Of a stretch of 64,000 nucleotides of DNA, positions 9,218-22,058 are shown piece after piece; the stretch's first letter is position 1; each line of letters opens with the position of its first letter. The stretch covers positions 1,565,833 to 1,629,832 of the forward strand of contig SCFE01000110.1 of assembly GCA_004352715.1 (NCBI GenBank). The letters run 5' to 3'. Below the pieces are notes generated by a model, which made no database searches, had not been told where the DNA came from, and was given only the letters and a program-made list of their open reading frames with translations. The position numbers were made by a program, and so were the translations under genes. This DNA is from Hofstenia miamia. Lineage: Eukaryota; Xenacoelomorpha; Acoela.

Positions 9218-12200
9218 TAACGTAAAAATAGTGAGTATTTGAAAAAGTTCTGATCAAATGTAACAAATATAAACAGGTATACAAAGGAAGTAAAGAATTT
9301 TTTTCATTAAGTTTTGCAATTCTTTTCAGTCTATTGAATGCAATTATAACTACATTAGTGAAGATGGTGAGATCCATAAATGTAATTGTGCAATGTATCA
9401 CCTTCATGTATGATATTGTTTCAGGTTGATTTTCATAATTTTACTATCAATTCTTTAACTTTAACGTAAGCCTTATTTTATTGAATGGGTATGTTGTTCT
9501 GTTTTTCTTGATGAGAATTAAAATTATAGACAAAAAAAAACAATTAAGCCTTCAACAAAGCATCACTATTGGAAAGGTATGCTAAACTAAAACTCTCTGT
9601 TAAATCAATGAAGCTGGAATTTGTCATCCATAAAAATTGGCAACAACCAGTAGGTCTTGTAACAACACATACAAGCAATTCATAGAGTATAGGGGTGCAT
9701 ATACTATAAAAATGAATTATCATTTGCAATACAAATATAATACTTCATGTAATAAGTTGTTCGAAGTGTTTATGTCAATTTTTACTTAGTTATGTTTTAA
9801 GCCATACTAGAACTTTGCGGGTTGCTGACAAAAACGACTATATTTCCGATCAGAACACAGTTCAAGCTATCTTGAGAAAGAAAGTTTAAAATCACATAAT
9901 TTATAACAATTTTACACCCTCCTTAAAATGGAAAACAATAAGATACATTTTAGGGACTTAATGCTTAAATCATTTTAGCAAAATGCTTCTTTTGCTGCGA
10001 AGCAACATATGTGCAGTGCACAGTGGCGATGGATTAGCTGATAGAACTGCTCGGAAGAGATTTGCAAATTTCAGATGAAGATCACTCAAGCAGGCTGAAT
10101 TCTACCAATAAAAGAAGACAAAAATACTACTTTGATCAAATAGGCACGAACTTTTCGAACAACCCAATATATGTGATAAAAGAATAACAGAAGATTTTAG
10201 GTCTATAGATTATATTGTTCCGTAATTACTAGGTTTAGGATTTTAAGTCCTAAAAGCTACTAAAACAATCGCTCACATTTTTTGATATCCAAAAATAGGC
10301 TTTCCCAGGTTACAAACAGAACGATTAAAATTGGTTTTAGGAATTGACAACAAAAATAAATTGATTATAAATAATAGTTGAGTAAAAGAACGTAAGTACA
10401 AAATATTGTATAATAAATTGAATATAAGAATATACAAAGGAAACTAATTGCAGTGGACAAAAAAATATTCTTTAGGTGCTTTCGTGTAAATACTAAGCGG
10501 TTGTCTCTTAAAACTGCATAAGAGTTTGATAGAAATCTCTCAAATTCAACCGAGTTAAAAGCTATTTCGACCTGAATTATTTGTTGAAGGTAGTTTTAAG
10601 TGTGATTAATGGGGCGAGAAATCCCAAAATTGCTGGAAACTTAGACAGCGCTATATTTCGGTCGAATGTTGCCTTCATTTTTTTACGCAAGGCTATAATG
10701 GGGTAAAAATATCACAAGCTTCATTTAACAGTTTCCACATCCTAGCTGACGTTTTACTGTCCACTAGTTCCTTTATCGAACAAATCAGGAAAGACAAATT
10801 GGGATTAATGAACACAGGGTCTTGTCGAATGGTCACGTCTACTCTCAAATTTTCATCTGCGAAATACTTGCAGCACCACGCTCGCAAAAATGCTCTAAAA
10901 CGTAAAAAAACTGTATTTAAATTTATGATGTTATAAATAGTAGCAGCTAGCCACGTCGTGCAGCTTATGGTAATAAGCTAGGGAGGCAAAATTAAGGCTA
11001 ACTTCAATAATTTTGTAGACTTTTCACTACTACTCTCGAATTGTTTCCGGCATTTTGTGCAAAGCGAGAAGGGATTAATGATTCAATACGAATATCAATT
11101 TTTACTAAATAACATTGAAGCGATGCAAAGAAATTTGTTCTTCAGCTTTAGGAGTCACATTTGTAGGAAACCCTTGGGTTATGAAAATAAAACTAAGGCG
11201 TATATACTTTGCTGTTTCGAGATACTGAATGACATAGCAGCGTTTCTCATTACATCTATCTGCGAGCAAAATTTAGACAACAAAACTTTCCCAACCAATT
11301 CAGCCATGGGGAATTTAGAAACCTGCTGAAGCAGTTTGGTCGATTGTGGTTTAAGCCTTAGGCATTCCTACAACCCATAGGATAATTAAATTTTGAGCTA
11401 AAAACTGTATTAAGACATTAATTAAAAAAAATTTTCAGACTGGCAAGTTTCTAAAAAATGTGAGATCACACACCACACAACGTGGTGTGGGTTGCCATCT
11501 CCTGGAAATTTATGAAAAAATTGAATTAATGGAACAAAAACGTAAAAATGTCTTATTCAAATGTAAAACTATTGTGCTAAATCAACAACAGATAATTTTT
11601 ATGTTATCAGGACAAAATAACCCATCTTTATGCAGAAGTTTGACGGAATGCAGAAACAGTTTTCTACCATAACAAATGTTGGATAACATTTCTGCATCTG
11701 TTCATATACGCTTCGAGAAAACTCAACAAGGACGTAAATAAAAAATTTCTTATACAAATGAACAAAAATCAAATCTTGGATTTTAGAAATTATTAGAAGT
11801 GGGATATGATGAATGTCTAAGTCAAATTTCCCAATATCAAATATCTGCAACCAAATTAAGCAGAATGTGACCCATTGTGTTTCTAAGATGTTTCACACAA
11901 TGTTGCTTAAAAAATAAAACGTGCGAAATAGCATCTTGCTTGCTCTATTAATATAAATAATCCAGTCAATTCAATGCTTTTCGCTTTCCATCTGCATGAT
12001 AAAAATTGGAACATAGCAACAATATTTTTGAAAAATAATTCTTTTAAGATTACAAAATATTGAAAAGGATGTAAATCCGTCTTCATGAATATCATTATTA
12101 ATATACGATCATTTAATGCAAAAACGATTATTCAATAATTTAATTGCAAAATTAGATGGATCATGAAATTCATTACTGAAAAACTTTGATTACAATTGCT

Positions 12201-13847
12201 TGTATTCCTTAACATGTGTTGCCGTTTCTGAATTTTAACATTAATATTATACACGTAAAACGTTAAAAAGAGAGCCAATGGTGGTTTTTAAATATCATAC
12301 CAAGGAAACACATGTAGCATTTGTTGCGTCGTAGACTACAACATGTCTTAGTCAACGTAAAACCGCAATGAACTTACTCAACAACGATAAATTTTCCAAT
12401 ACAATGATTCGTATTAAAAACATTGAATACCTAACTTCAGAACTAGGTACAAATAAGCTTCCCAACAAAAGAATAATATATCATCTATAAATAAATTCAT
12501 TAATTCCAAAATATCTGAAATTGGATGCTCTCCATTGAAATGCACTCAGAATTTTTCAAAGTATTGATATTAAGAACTCGTTCGAATCCCATTGCACAGC
12601 TAGTTTTAATGTAAATTTGTTCAAACTAATGGAAATTGAGGTGATAAAATGATTATTAAAACAATATATTAATATTGGAGCAATTAAGGTCTTTAGGTAT
12701 AGGTTGAAAAACAATATGAACAGATGCACTAAATTGTGATTGAAATAAGTAATGAAAACTGCGTCAATGAGACTATTTTCAATGGAAAATCCAAGTTCGC
12801 CTAAAAGCCCGATTCCATATTTATCCAATGCCTAACAAAGTATTTTAAAGTGCGAAATATACATTCGATTCAATTAAACTGTGGTAAAACAATTCTTATA
12901 CGACATGTAAATTAGCAAATAAACTTTATTGTGAATTATTAAATTCATAGATTAGTTCCAGCTACTACTGATCGCGAGCATTTAATAAAAGTGAGCTGGA
13001 TTTCGAGGATGCGAAACTCATTGAAAACATACATTGAATACTTAAATCCACTTTTCATTTTGAAAAATTCTGCAAATGACAGTATATCTACCATTAGTGA
13101 ATTTCGTTCCATTTGCGACAACGTTAAGCCTTCAATCATTAGTTGCGAAAACTAATTCTAAAGAAGTTCCCCAAAGGATTCTCCGTCAATATTAGCCGAG
13201 AGATAATTTTGCTTTGTTCTTTTTTTGCAAGTAGGTGGAACGACTTTTTCACAACTCGCAAACAAAAATAGGGAATTTCCCAGGCATGAAGCCGTCATTA
13301 AGATCTGGAAATCAATAGTTATTCTCAAAAGAAACAACTTCTTCACACTAGTGACAAGCGGTATTAATTTTCTTCATAGAGGGACTTTGTTGTTGTGCAT
13401 TGAAATTTTTGTGCATTAGGAAACATTTTATCGTGAAGATATTTTATATTTTCATGTAGGTATTTCGAGTAAGTAGGTGTTAAAGTATTTTAGGTCAAAT
13501 ATTCGTGTATTTTATTGTATATTATGGATCCCGGACAAAACACTGATTCATATAGATTGTATTCATGCTAAAATGCAAATTTACAAAACAGCTTACTATC
13601 AAGTTTAATGTTGTTTCAAAGATGCCATTTAAATTTCATAAGTTGCATATTATCAATAATCAGATTAATTCCATTTTGGTTATGATCGGTTGGGGATTCA
13701 AGAATAAAGCTATGACAAACAAGACCTTCCTGAAACATGTTTTAAGATATTCAAATGTTTTATCTATAAAACTTAACCGGTAAAGAGAACTACAGCGAAT
13801 TTATGGGATTCTAGATAAAATATATAAATGTCATGAATTTACCTAAT
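9215..13847. other. Noncoding interval between alternative zinc-finger exons
   Basis: About 4.6 kb without a recognised gene. If the zinc-finger gene model is right, this is part of its intron between the two terminal exon choices. Short ORFs occur, for example 10693-10887 on the - strand preceded by a TTTTAG, and 11057-11329 on the + strand, but I recognise no protein. No further C2H2 exon was found by eye, though one could be missed. Confidence 0.4.
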
Positions 13848-14038
13848 TTAAAAGTAATTCAAAAGACCGTGTTGAATTCGCACGTGTTTGACAAGGTTGC
13901 CTTTAAGTTTGCAAGAATAGTTACACTGGGGACAGCAAAAGGGACGCAACACGGAATGTCGAGAAGCTATGTGATACTTTAAGTGTGTCGAATGATTCGA
14001 ACTGTAAGAGCAGAATTGACAAGCAAACTTTTTCGTGT
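13848..14038 (-). CDS. C2H2 zinc-finger terminal exon, proximal variant
   Basis: After the acceptor CCTTTTAG (AG = 14039-14040) this - strand exon reads two C2H2 fingers. Finger 1 has CQFC and HIASRH; finger 2 has CPQC, the shared phrase CNYSCKLKGNLVKHVR and a final HVRIQH. A short tail and TAA (13848-13850) follow. It aligns residue for residue with the exon at 6012-6208, including the 2-nt starting overhang, but differs at several finger positions that normally choose DNA bases. The exon at 14533-14608 ends with one nucleotide and could splice to either. This suggests isoforms with different DNA specificity, as in insect BTB-zinc-finger loci such as lola; that parallel is inference. The gene is not identified. 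Confidence 0.65.
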
Positions 14039-14532
14039 CTAAAAGGACACCATTTTAATTCAAGCATGAAAGGAAAGTGCATGCGTGCCATGTGCGAATT
14101 CAAGCCATTACTAGAAAAGAGCCAGGCGTATCAAGCATGTTTTTGCATTGATGGAATCTGCAGATTTATTGGAATTTCATCTGCAAAGGGCAAATTCCAA
14201 AAGCAAATTTTGAAATAGATTACTGATCTAGTTTCAGAACAATTTGCTTTTAAAACAAAAACGAATCAATATCGTTATTAAATGCAAAAACAAAATATGT
14301 GCACTTCAAACCAAACAGAATAATGTTAAAGTGCAAGTAGTAAAGCAGGTGAATGATTAGAAGAGACCGATGGATATCATACAAAACAGACATGGAAACG
14401 TGGAAATTGTTTAAAAAGAACCATGCTAAACAAAATAGCCGTAAACAAAACAATCAAGCCCCAACATGAAGCGTGCATAGGAAATGGAAATGTGTTAAGC
14501 AAAATGGAAAGCTAAATTTACATTAAATTAAC

Positions 14533-14608
14533 CTGTACAATTTGATGATTGTGAAATGTTAAAGTAGTCGTCGGGCATAGCAGGAATAACAGTGGCTTCA
14601 CAGGAATC
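14533..14608 (-). CDS. Internal exon upstream of alternative zinc-finger exons
   Basis: A 76-nt exon between the acceptor ATATTTTAG and the donor CAG|GTTAAT. It reads DSCEATVIPAMPDDYFNISQ and then SSNCT, and ends with one nucleotide (G). That G completes a codon with either downstream choice: GAC with the exon at 14038, or GAG with the exon at 6592. The phase agreement is the main support. It has no known domain; it looks like a linker ahead of the fingers. Confidence 0.5.
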
Positions 14609-15605
14609 CTAAAATATAAATAACTTCCATATTAATAAAACTAAATCATAAAAATTCTAATTTACTGCAAAACCCGACTGAATAAAATCGATACATTATT
14701 ATGTACTGGAGATTTTTATATTAGAGCTTTAACTAAAAAATAGAATTTCCTTGTAAGTATAAATGTTGACAAAAAATATTCGGTTATCATGACGCAATGA
14801 AATTTCATAGTCAACTTCACATGAACTAGCTCACACAAGCATTAGAAAGTTCACTCCAATTATACAAAACAGAAAAAATTGTTTCTTGCCCAGATTAGGC
14901 TTTACATAAATTATTAGTTACATAAATGACAACTGTACTTGAAAATGATTTTTGCAAGAATTCAAATCGTAAATTTAATTTTAACCCAAGGGACCATTTT
15001 TGTTGAGCTTAAATTTAGTTTAATACATCAGAAATTAAGTTGCCAAATGGAAATAAATTACTAGCATTGGTTTAAACTTTATCAAAGTAATAAGGTTCGA
15101 TGTCTCTGTCTGATATTTCTAAGTGCAATTATGCAAAAATCTGTGCATATAAATTAGTGTGGAGTGAAAATAAGTCTTTATATTTTCGAAAAAAGAAGGA
15201 TTCTAAAAAGCTGCCTCTACTTCTAAAACCATAGTTTTTCATGTTTTTATGTAGTTACCACCATTTTAACTGTGCTGGCTACCCCCTGTTTTTACTTGGA
15301 AAGGCCAAAATTGCAAAATACTCCAAATACCCACCAATTTTAAAGGTGTGTTCTCATGCTGCAAAACTAAGAAAACCCATTTAAAAGTTCCCAGGTTTTC
15401 CATATTTCTCAGTATCAAAATTGCACTACATTACATATAAACAGTTCAATGATAACAATGAAAGTGAATGGAATCCCTCTACTACACCGAAACGATGTTT
15501 TGTTGAACGAAATCTTATTAATGACCTGCAATATTATGAAAGGAATCATTTGCCAACACGTTAAAAGCATACCGTAGGTATGCTAAATCCCAGGAACGGA
15601 TAAAG
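14609..15605. other. Noncoding, no feature seen
   Basis: About 1 kb of AT-rich sequence before the TA tract and the assembly gap. I see no gene, RNA or element end. Confidence 0.4.
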
Positions 15606-15627
15606 ATATATATATATATATATATAT
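15606..15627. repeat. (TA)n tract at gap edge
   Basis: A TA dinucleotide run directly abuts the run of N, so the gap probably reflects a longer TA tract or repeat that could not be assembled. Confidence 0.85.
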
Positions 15628-16627
15628 NNNNNNNNNNNNNNNNNNNNNNNNNNNNNNNNNNNNNNNNNNNNNNNNNNNNNNNNNNNNNNNNNNNNNNNNN
15701 NNNNNNNNNNNNNNNNNNNNNNNNNNNNNNNNNNNNNNNNNNNNNNNNNNNNNNNNNNNNNNNNNNNNNNNNNNNNNNNNNNNNNNNNNNNNNNNNNNNN
15801 NNNNNNNNNNNNNNNNNNNNNNNNNNNNNNNNNNNNNNNNNNNNNNNNNNNNNNNNNNNNNNNNNNNNNNNNNNNNNNNNNNNNNNNNNNNNNNNNNNNN
15901 NNNNNNNNNNNNNNNNNNNNNNNNNNNNNNNNNNNNNNNNNNNNNNNNNNNNNNNNNNNNNNNNNNNNNNNNNNNNNNNNNNNNNNNNNNNNNNNNNNNN
16001 NNNNNNNNNNNNNNNNNNNNNNNNNNNNNNNNNNNNNNNNNNNNNNNNNNNNNNNNNNNNNNNNNNNNNNNNNNNNNNNNNNNNNNNNNNNNNNNNNNNN
16101 NNNNNNNNNNNNNNNNNNNNNNNNNNNNNNNNNNNNNNNNNNNNNNNNNNNNNNNNNNNNNNNNNNNNNNNNNNNNNNNNNNNNNNNNNNNNNNNNNNNN
16201 NNNNNNNNNNNNNNNNNNNNNNNNNNNNNNNNNNNNNNNNNNNNNNNNNNNNNNNNNNNNNNNNNNNNNNNNNNNNNNNNNNNNNNNNNNNNNNNNNNNN
16301 NNNNNNNNNNNNNNNNNNNNNNNNNNNNNNNNNNNNNNNNNNNNNNNNNNNNNNNNNNNNNNNNNNNNNNNNNNNNNNNNNNNNNNNNNNNNNNNNNNNN
16401 NNNNNNNNNNNNNNNNNNNNNNNNNNNNNNNNNNNNNNNNNNNNNNNNNNNNNNNNNNNNNNNNNNNNNNNNNNNNNNNNNNNNNNNNNNNNNNNNNNNN
16501 NNNNNNNNNNNNNNNNNNNNNNNNNNNNNNNNNNNNNNNNNNNNNNNNNNNNNNNNNNNNNNNNNNNNNNNNNNNNNNNNNNNNNNNNNNNNNNNNNNNN
16601 NNNNNNNNNNNNNNNNNNNNNNNNNNN
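15628..16627. other. Assembly gap of 1,000 N
   Basis: Exactly 1,000 N. The round length suggests an estimated gap size. Any exon of the - strand genes in this interval would be invisible. Confidence 0.98.
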
Positions 16628-16745
16628 GATCAGCATTATTGACGAACTATTTATAATAGTTTAATTTGTCTCAGAAAAATAGCTGCATCCTACGACAATT
16701 AATGAGATGACAATTTTATAGAGGTGTGCGAATCTTTATGACCGC

Positions 16746-16748
<3 letters not shown>

Positions 16749-16802
<54 letters not shown>
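16749..16802. repeat. (TA)n microsatellite
   Basis: About 54 bp of pure TA dinucleotide, one of the longest in the window. Confidence 0.9.
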
Positions 16803-16804
<2 letters not shown>

Positions 16805-18172
16805 GGTTATGACTTTTTTAACCCATTTCCCTCTATCATGAATTGATGAACTGTTCATCATAATTAGCAAACATGTGAGTAATTTTGATTTTATCTAAAA
16901 AAGTTCACCACCAACCGAAAATAAAAATTTAAAATCTGCTCATTTGCAAAAACTTTGATTTCTAATAGTTGCACATCTTACCCAATTATTAAAATATTAA
17001 ATGATGTTTACTATTAAACTAATGATTTCTAATTGTTTAATACCAAACAAGTTTTGTAATTGTGGGACTATCCCATCTCGTTTTTCAATGTTTACATTAG
17101 TTGTCAGCAACAATAATATTTCTGCTCTTCCGCAGCCAATATTCGCCAAGAACAGCTGGTCTTCTTTGGAAAACCGCATTAGCCTTTCAATTAGACAGCT
17201 CCAGTGCACAAGTTTTATTTCTTTGTGTTCTTTTTTAAGACAAATACTTCATATTCTCGATTGTCAATGCCACTTGCCATCAAAATGTAGTGACCAATGT
17301 TCTATGCTCATTTTTGAGGTTTCTGCTTCTTTCGTAGTGGACTTATAGATGCTTTTATTGCATGGGTGTGTCAATGTCTATTCCAAATTTTGACAGTTGA
17401 GATATACAACATTTGCTACATTGCAATTTGACAACTTTGAGAATAAAACTAATTTGGTGATTGCATTTGTTTTATGGTGGTCTATTTATTTAATATTTTG
17501 ACAAATTGTCGCGAAGCCTCGCCCCGGTTTTGTGACTCACGTGATTATTACTGAGATGGTGAGATACCCCCGTCAGAAAATCACGCGTACGTTTTTTGTT
17601 TTTTAGGCTCTAGAAAATGAGAAACGACATTTTATCATTATTCAGCTTTTATAAAAGAAAACTGCAATGCAAATAAAATGCGAACATCAACTGTATTTAC
17701 ATTAGGATCAGTTCAAATTGATAAAATCATATTAGAAAAATCTGATTCTTGTAGAACTATCTAGGCGCTACAAAAAGGCATAAACAATTGATCGAAAACA
17801 TTAAAACATATAGATCAATATAGCTTAACAAAAAGTGTATTTTAATAGATAGACATAAAAGTTCGAACATGATCTGTAAATTAATATGCTTCATCAAATT
17901 TAGAAGTAGTACCAATGACATTAAAGCAATCTATAGAAAGAGAAAACATGTCTCAAAAAAAGTCAGAAATCAAAAAAATATCAGATTTTAACAAGATTAG
18001 AAAAAGAATTTGTTTCTGTGAGTTAAACGTGCTTTTTGGGGTGACGGCAATTTTAGAAATATAAGGATGGGGTGAACTTTTTTTGTAAAAACAGTTTGAA
18101 AAAAAATTGTAGCCAAAACCTCATTGACCTGTAGTATAGGAAATTTCAATTTCTTTTAAAAAGTTATATCCC

Positions 18173-18207
<35 letters not shown>

Positions 18208-18788
18208 CTAATACATGTATAAGTTTTAGAGAATACATATAGTGGTTCAATTTTTAGTATCCAAAGGTTTTGCATTACATACTGTAATGTAATTAGAACT
18301 ATACAAAAGTGTTCAAATAAATACAACAACAAACTACCTATTTTGGACAATATCATGGAATAGATTTATATATTTTGGCACTTTAATTTTGATAGAGTGA
18401 AAGCATTTATTATTTTTTTGCATACGCGTTGGTTCATTAACGAAAATTGCGCTCCATTGCAGTAAGAATATTTAAATAAATTGATACTAAAGAATTTTAA
18501 TTTTGACTTTATAATCTGGGCTCTAATGTCAGAAATGATCAACACTATTTTTAAAATTTTTGAAATTTAATAAATAAAACTCAAATAAGAAAAAAAGATA
18601 AATGCAAAGTGGGAAATAAAATTTTGAAAAAACTTAGATAATAAAAAAATTAATCTCAAATCAAGATGAAGCAAAAAGTCTTAAGCCATGCAGTCAATAG
18701 CAGGCTTATTCATTTTGAAAAGGATTCCTATCAAGTCTAAAAATTGTTAAACACTATTCATTTATTTACAAATACTGAAAAATAAAAG
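16803..18788. other. AT-rich interval, no recognised gene
   Basis: About 2 kb. A - strand ORF at 16997-17209 (with IERLMRFSKEDQLFLANIGC) looks protein-like but I cannot identify it, and no good exon boundaries frame it. A TA tract lies at 18175-18206. A more GC-rich patch near 17505-17600 has no clear meaning. Confidence 0.35.
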
Positions 18789-19656
18789 TCACAGGACCTT
18801 TGTCGTGTTTTGGGCTTTTAGCAAGCTGTTGATGAGCTTCGCAGCGTCATCGTCTTCAATTGAAGAGGAAGTGCAATTATTTTTTTCGTCCGCGTTAGTT
18901 GCATTAGTAGCATCATTTAATGTATCACTATGTGATGGAATTAAGTTTACTGAATTGCCTTGTATTAGTGGACTGCTTGCCTTTGGAATGTTTTCGGATT
19001 TAGAATTATAATTTGGCGGTGCTGGAGATAGGTTTCTGGCATACAATGGGGAATTAGATGTTACACTTGCATCAATCACATCGGCAGTGTCGAAATTTCT
19101 AAAACAAACTTATCAACACAAGTATTAAATCTATACAAAAATAAAATTATATTGAATTCATAAACCGAACTCACTCATTTCTTAAACTGCATTCTGTGCC
19201 ATTGGTACATTTACTATCACAATCTTCCGTTTCAGAACTATGATTAGAAGAATCAATAGGCGAATCAATTAGTGGAAATCTGTTAAATGACTGTTTAAAA
19301 GGATGATGGTTATTATTCAGTATATGATCCAAAGACGGTTTCCGTTTACGCTTACGAATTCGATGGTGTGCATTAAAATTTGGTAGAACGGTGTGAACTA
19401 AATAAGTTGAAAGAAACAAAATGTTTATAAAAATACTACCACTTTCTTCTGGTTTACAAATATATCTCGCTTCTTCATTTGGTGAGGGAGGTTTTTCTGA
19501 TGCTGTTGAAAATAGCAGAGAACCAAAACAATGTGTGAGCACTTTATTCATTAATAATACTTCAACTCCCTCCGTAGAATCAATATCCATAAAAATACTT
19601 CTATCAATAGAAAATGAGATATTGACACGGTCACAAAAGTTAGGGTTTGGACCCAT
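18789..19656 (-). CDS. Unrecognised spliced protein gene with basic and acidic segments
   Basis: Likely - strand gene. First segment 19656-19440 starts MGPNPNFCDRVNISFSIDRS. A 42-nt GTAGTA..TTTAG interval (19398-19439) may be an intron or may be read through, since it is in frame. The next exon, 19397-19175, carries the basic stretch RKRKRKPS, a likely nuclear localisation signal. A clean intron (GTGAGT donor, TTTTAG acceptor, 19099-19174) joins in frame to the last exon, 19098-18789, which is Ser/Asn/Pro-rich, contains the acidic SSSIEDDDAAKLI, and ends in TGA. More 5' exons may exist; an ORF at 19714-19878 ends near a donor, but its phase does not fit. No domain is recognised. It could be a nuclear regulator and is divergent from UBR5. 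It might belong to the downstream zinc-finger gene, but that is unproven. Confidence 0.4.
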
Positions 19657-19878
19657 GCTTTTTAAACTAAATGAAACACACTCTTAAACAAATAACAAAC
19701 AGGAGTCATTTACATGAAAAAGCTTCTTGAATTGCTTATTACTTAATAACAACCCTACATTAGTGCCGACCGCAAAGCTGCACAAACTCAAATAGCTATT
19801 TAAAGAAAAAGCCTGCACATATACATATCTGATATTTAAAATTCTTTTTTTGGACCTTGGCCAAACAATTGCATACAT

Positions 19879-22058
19879 AGCGTGATATTAAATCAATATA
19901 CTGAAGAGCAAAATACATATGTTGATATTGAAAAACTACGTTGGCTGCACACACAGCCTTAAAATTTAAGCAACACTCCTTTGATTATTTACATTCTCAA
20001 TGTCATTGACGAGTAGTTCATCATTAAAATAAAACATTTGTAAGTTAATTATTGAGACCCGTTCGAAAATCAGACACGAAAAATTCAAGCAGTGACTGGA
20101 TTCTATGTTTTAATGTTTTTAATAGGATATGAATGGTTTTCATTTACACGTGTATAAATCAATTTTTGATATCCATGAGATAAGTCTATGCAGCAAAATT
20201 TAATATTATACATATCACTAAGTCGCTTTTTCAATAACTCAATGGAAAAAAGGTATGAAGAAAATAATATATAAATATAATATATAGACAAACTAGAAAA
20301 GTTGCATTTTTCGATCAGATCAAATTTATTAAACTTAAATCTTCGTTGAACAGCTTACTTAACAATTTTATACTTAAAATATAAATACTGTGGTGTAATA
20401 TTTAAGGTGATTTCTACAATATATTGAACAATTGAATTTTCATTACAAAGCTAATTCGTTTTCAGTCTAGCTAAAAATTTTGGCAGTTTTTTACCAGGTT
20501 GAGATTTCTTCGACATAATACTATGGAAGGTTGATAAAAACGAACTTCGGTTTTTAATGTACATTATATATGCTTTTAATATACACCATAGCCTACTAAG
20601 CAAAATCAAAAAGTTATAAAATGGCCGCATAGCCTGTTGGTTGCAGAAAAGATGGATGATTATTTTGAATCGTGTACAGTTTAGAATGGTTTGATAAAAT
20701 AGTTAAGGCTTTGGTTAGACTATGCGATTGGTATTGGTAATGAAAAAATCGCATCACTAGTAAGTGGTAAACTGCATTGCAATAATAATTATAGACTAAC
20801 CATAGCATTAAGCGTGCGATACTTTCACAGGTGACCAATCACGTAGTGAAACGGTAGCCTAAATCTCATTTAAAAATAGACGAGCCTAAGGCATATTTTC
20901 TAACATACACATTGCATAAGTACTAATACTTCGAATCTACAATTATTTATAGCAAAAATTTAAAAACACTAGAGTTTTCGGGTAATGCAAACCTTGATAT
21001 GACATCGAAATCAATTTCTTAAAAACCAGGATTCGAACATGTTTGATAAACATACATTGTTGCAGCAACATCAACTTAGCCGTTTATCGTAGAAAAAATA
21101 GAATTTAGCTGTTTGTAATCTACTAACGGAAATTTTACTGCAAATTATTTTATAAACAAAAATTCATTGAATTTTAATATTTGATGTGCTGAAATTCAAT
21201 AGAGCAGCAAAAATCCATACATTTAACACAGTTATTGCAATAGACAATGTTCCAATTGTTTCCCCGAAACATGTTCGTTTCCTCATGACTATTGAGGGAG
21301 TTTCATGACATCAGACCAATATTGCACTACGCTTTAGTTTAGTTTGTAATCAGACATTTCGTAAGCATACTGCTAAATACTGATTACATCGATGCCACAC
21401 CAAATTTTTTACATAGATTTATTTTTGGAAAATCGAAAAGCTTAATACACTAAATATGTAAACGATGGACGGTACTACAAAATAAAAATTATAAATTAAA
21501 ATGTGAAATTGCGTCTATTATAATACAAAATTCAATAAGTATTTCATTTCAAATCATATTAAACTATTAACCTATTTTTTTAATTAACTTCTCAAGCAAT
21601 GAATGACATTTTCGGTATAAAACTGTACACATTAAATTAATTGAGGAGTACAATGCATATTCAAATTTTGATAACTCAACGCATAAGAAGGAAACAACAG
21701 ATCCTAAACAGTATATGCCTAGGGTTGTTTGAACCTCTGATATTCATCCAAAGCAATAATTATTTTACATCAAACTTTGCAAAACGAACAATTAATGGTG
21801 TCCAATAACGCATTTTAAATTGACTGCTACTAAAATTCATTAAAAACAATTTTAATGTAGTTTTAGCATAATACCAATTAAAAATATTTCAAAAAAAATA
21901 TTTTAAAATATTGCGTTTCTTCAATTGATTCTCGAAATTTATATGATCCAACTAAAATAATAGCTCTCTAGTAGCAGTTGGAGTAAAACTCAAAAGAACG
22001 ATTTTATCCAAAAAATATATAATAACGATTTTGTAATTCATAACATTAAATCAAATGA
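19879..22058. other. Divergent intergenic region upstream of UBR5
   Basis: About 2.2 kb between the - strand gene at 19 kb and the UBR5 start codon. It presumably holds the UBR5 promoter and 5' UTR, but I see no element I can name. Short AT-rich ORFs here are not convincing. Confidence 0.4.

Noticed and set aside
10693-10887. - strand ORF after TTTTAG with NLSFLICSIKELVDSKTSAR, vaguely like the GatB C-terminus
   Set aside because: Similarity is too short and loose, the phase does not fit the zinc-finger exons, and there is no neighbouring exon.
19714-19878. ORF MYAIVWPRSKKRILN as first exon of the 19-kb gene
   Set aside because: Ends in phase 0 at the GTAAAT donor, but the next exon needs two leftover bases.
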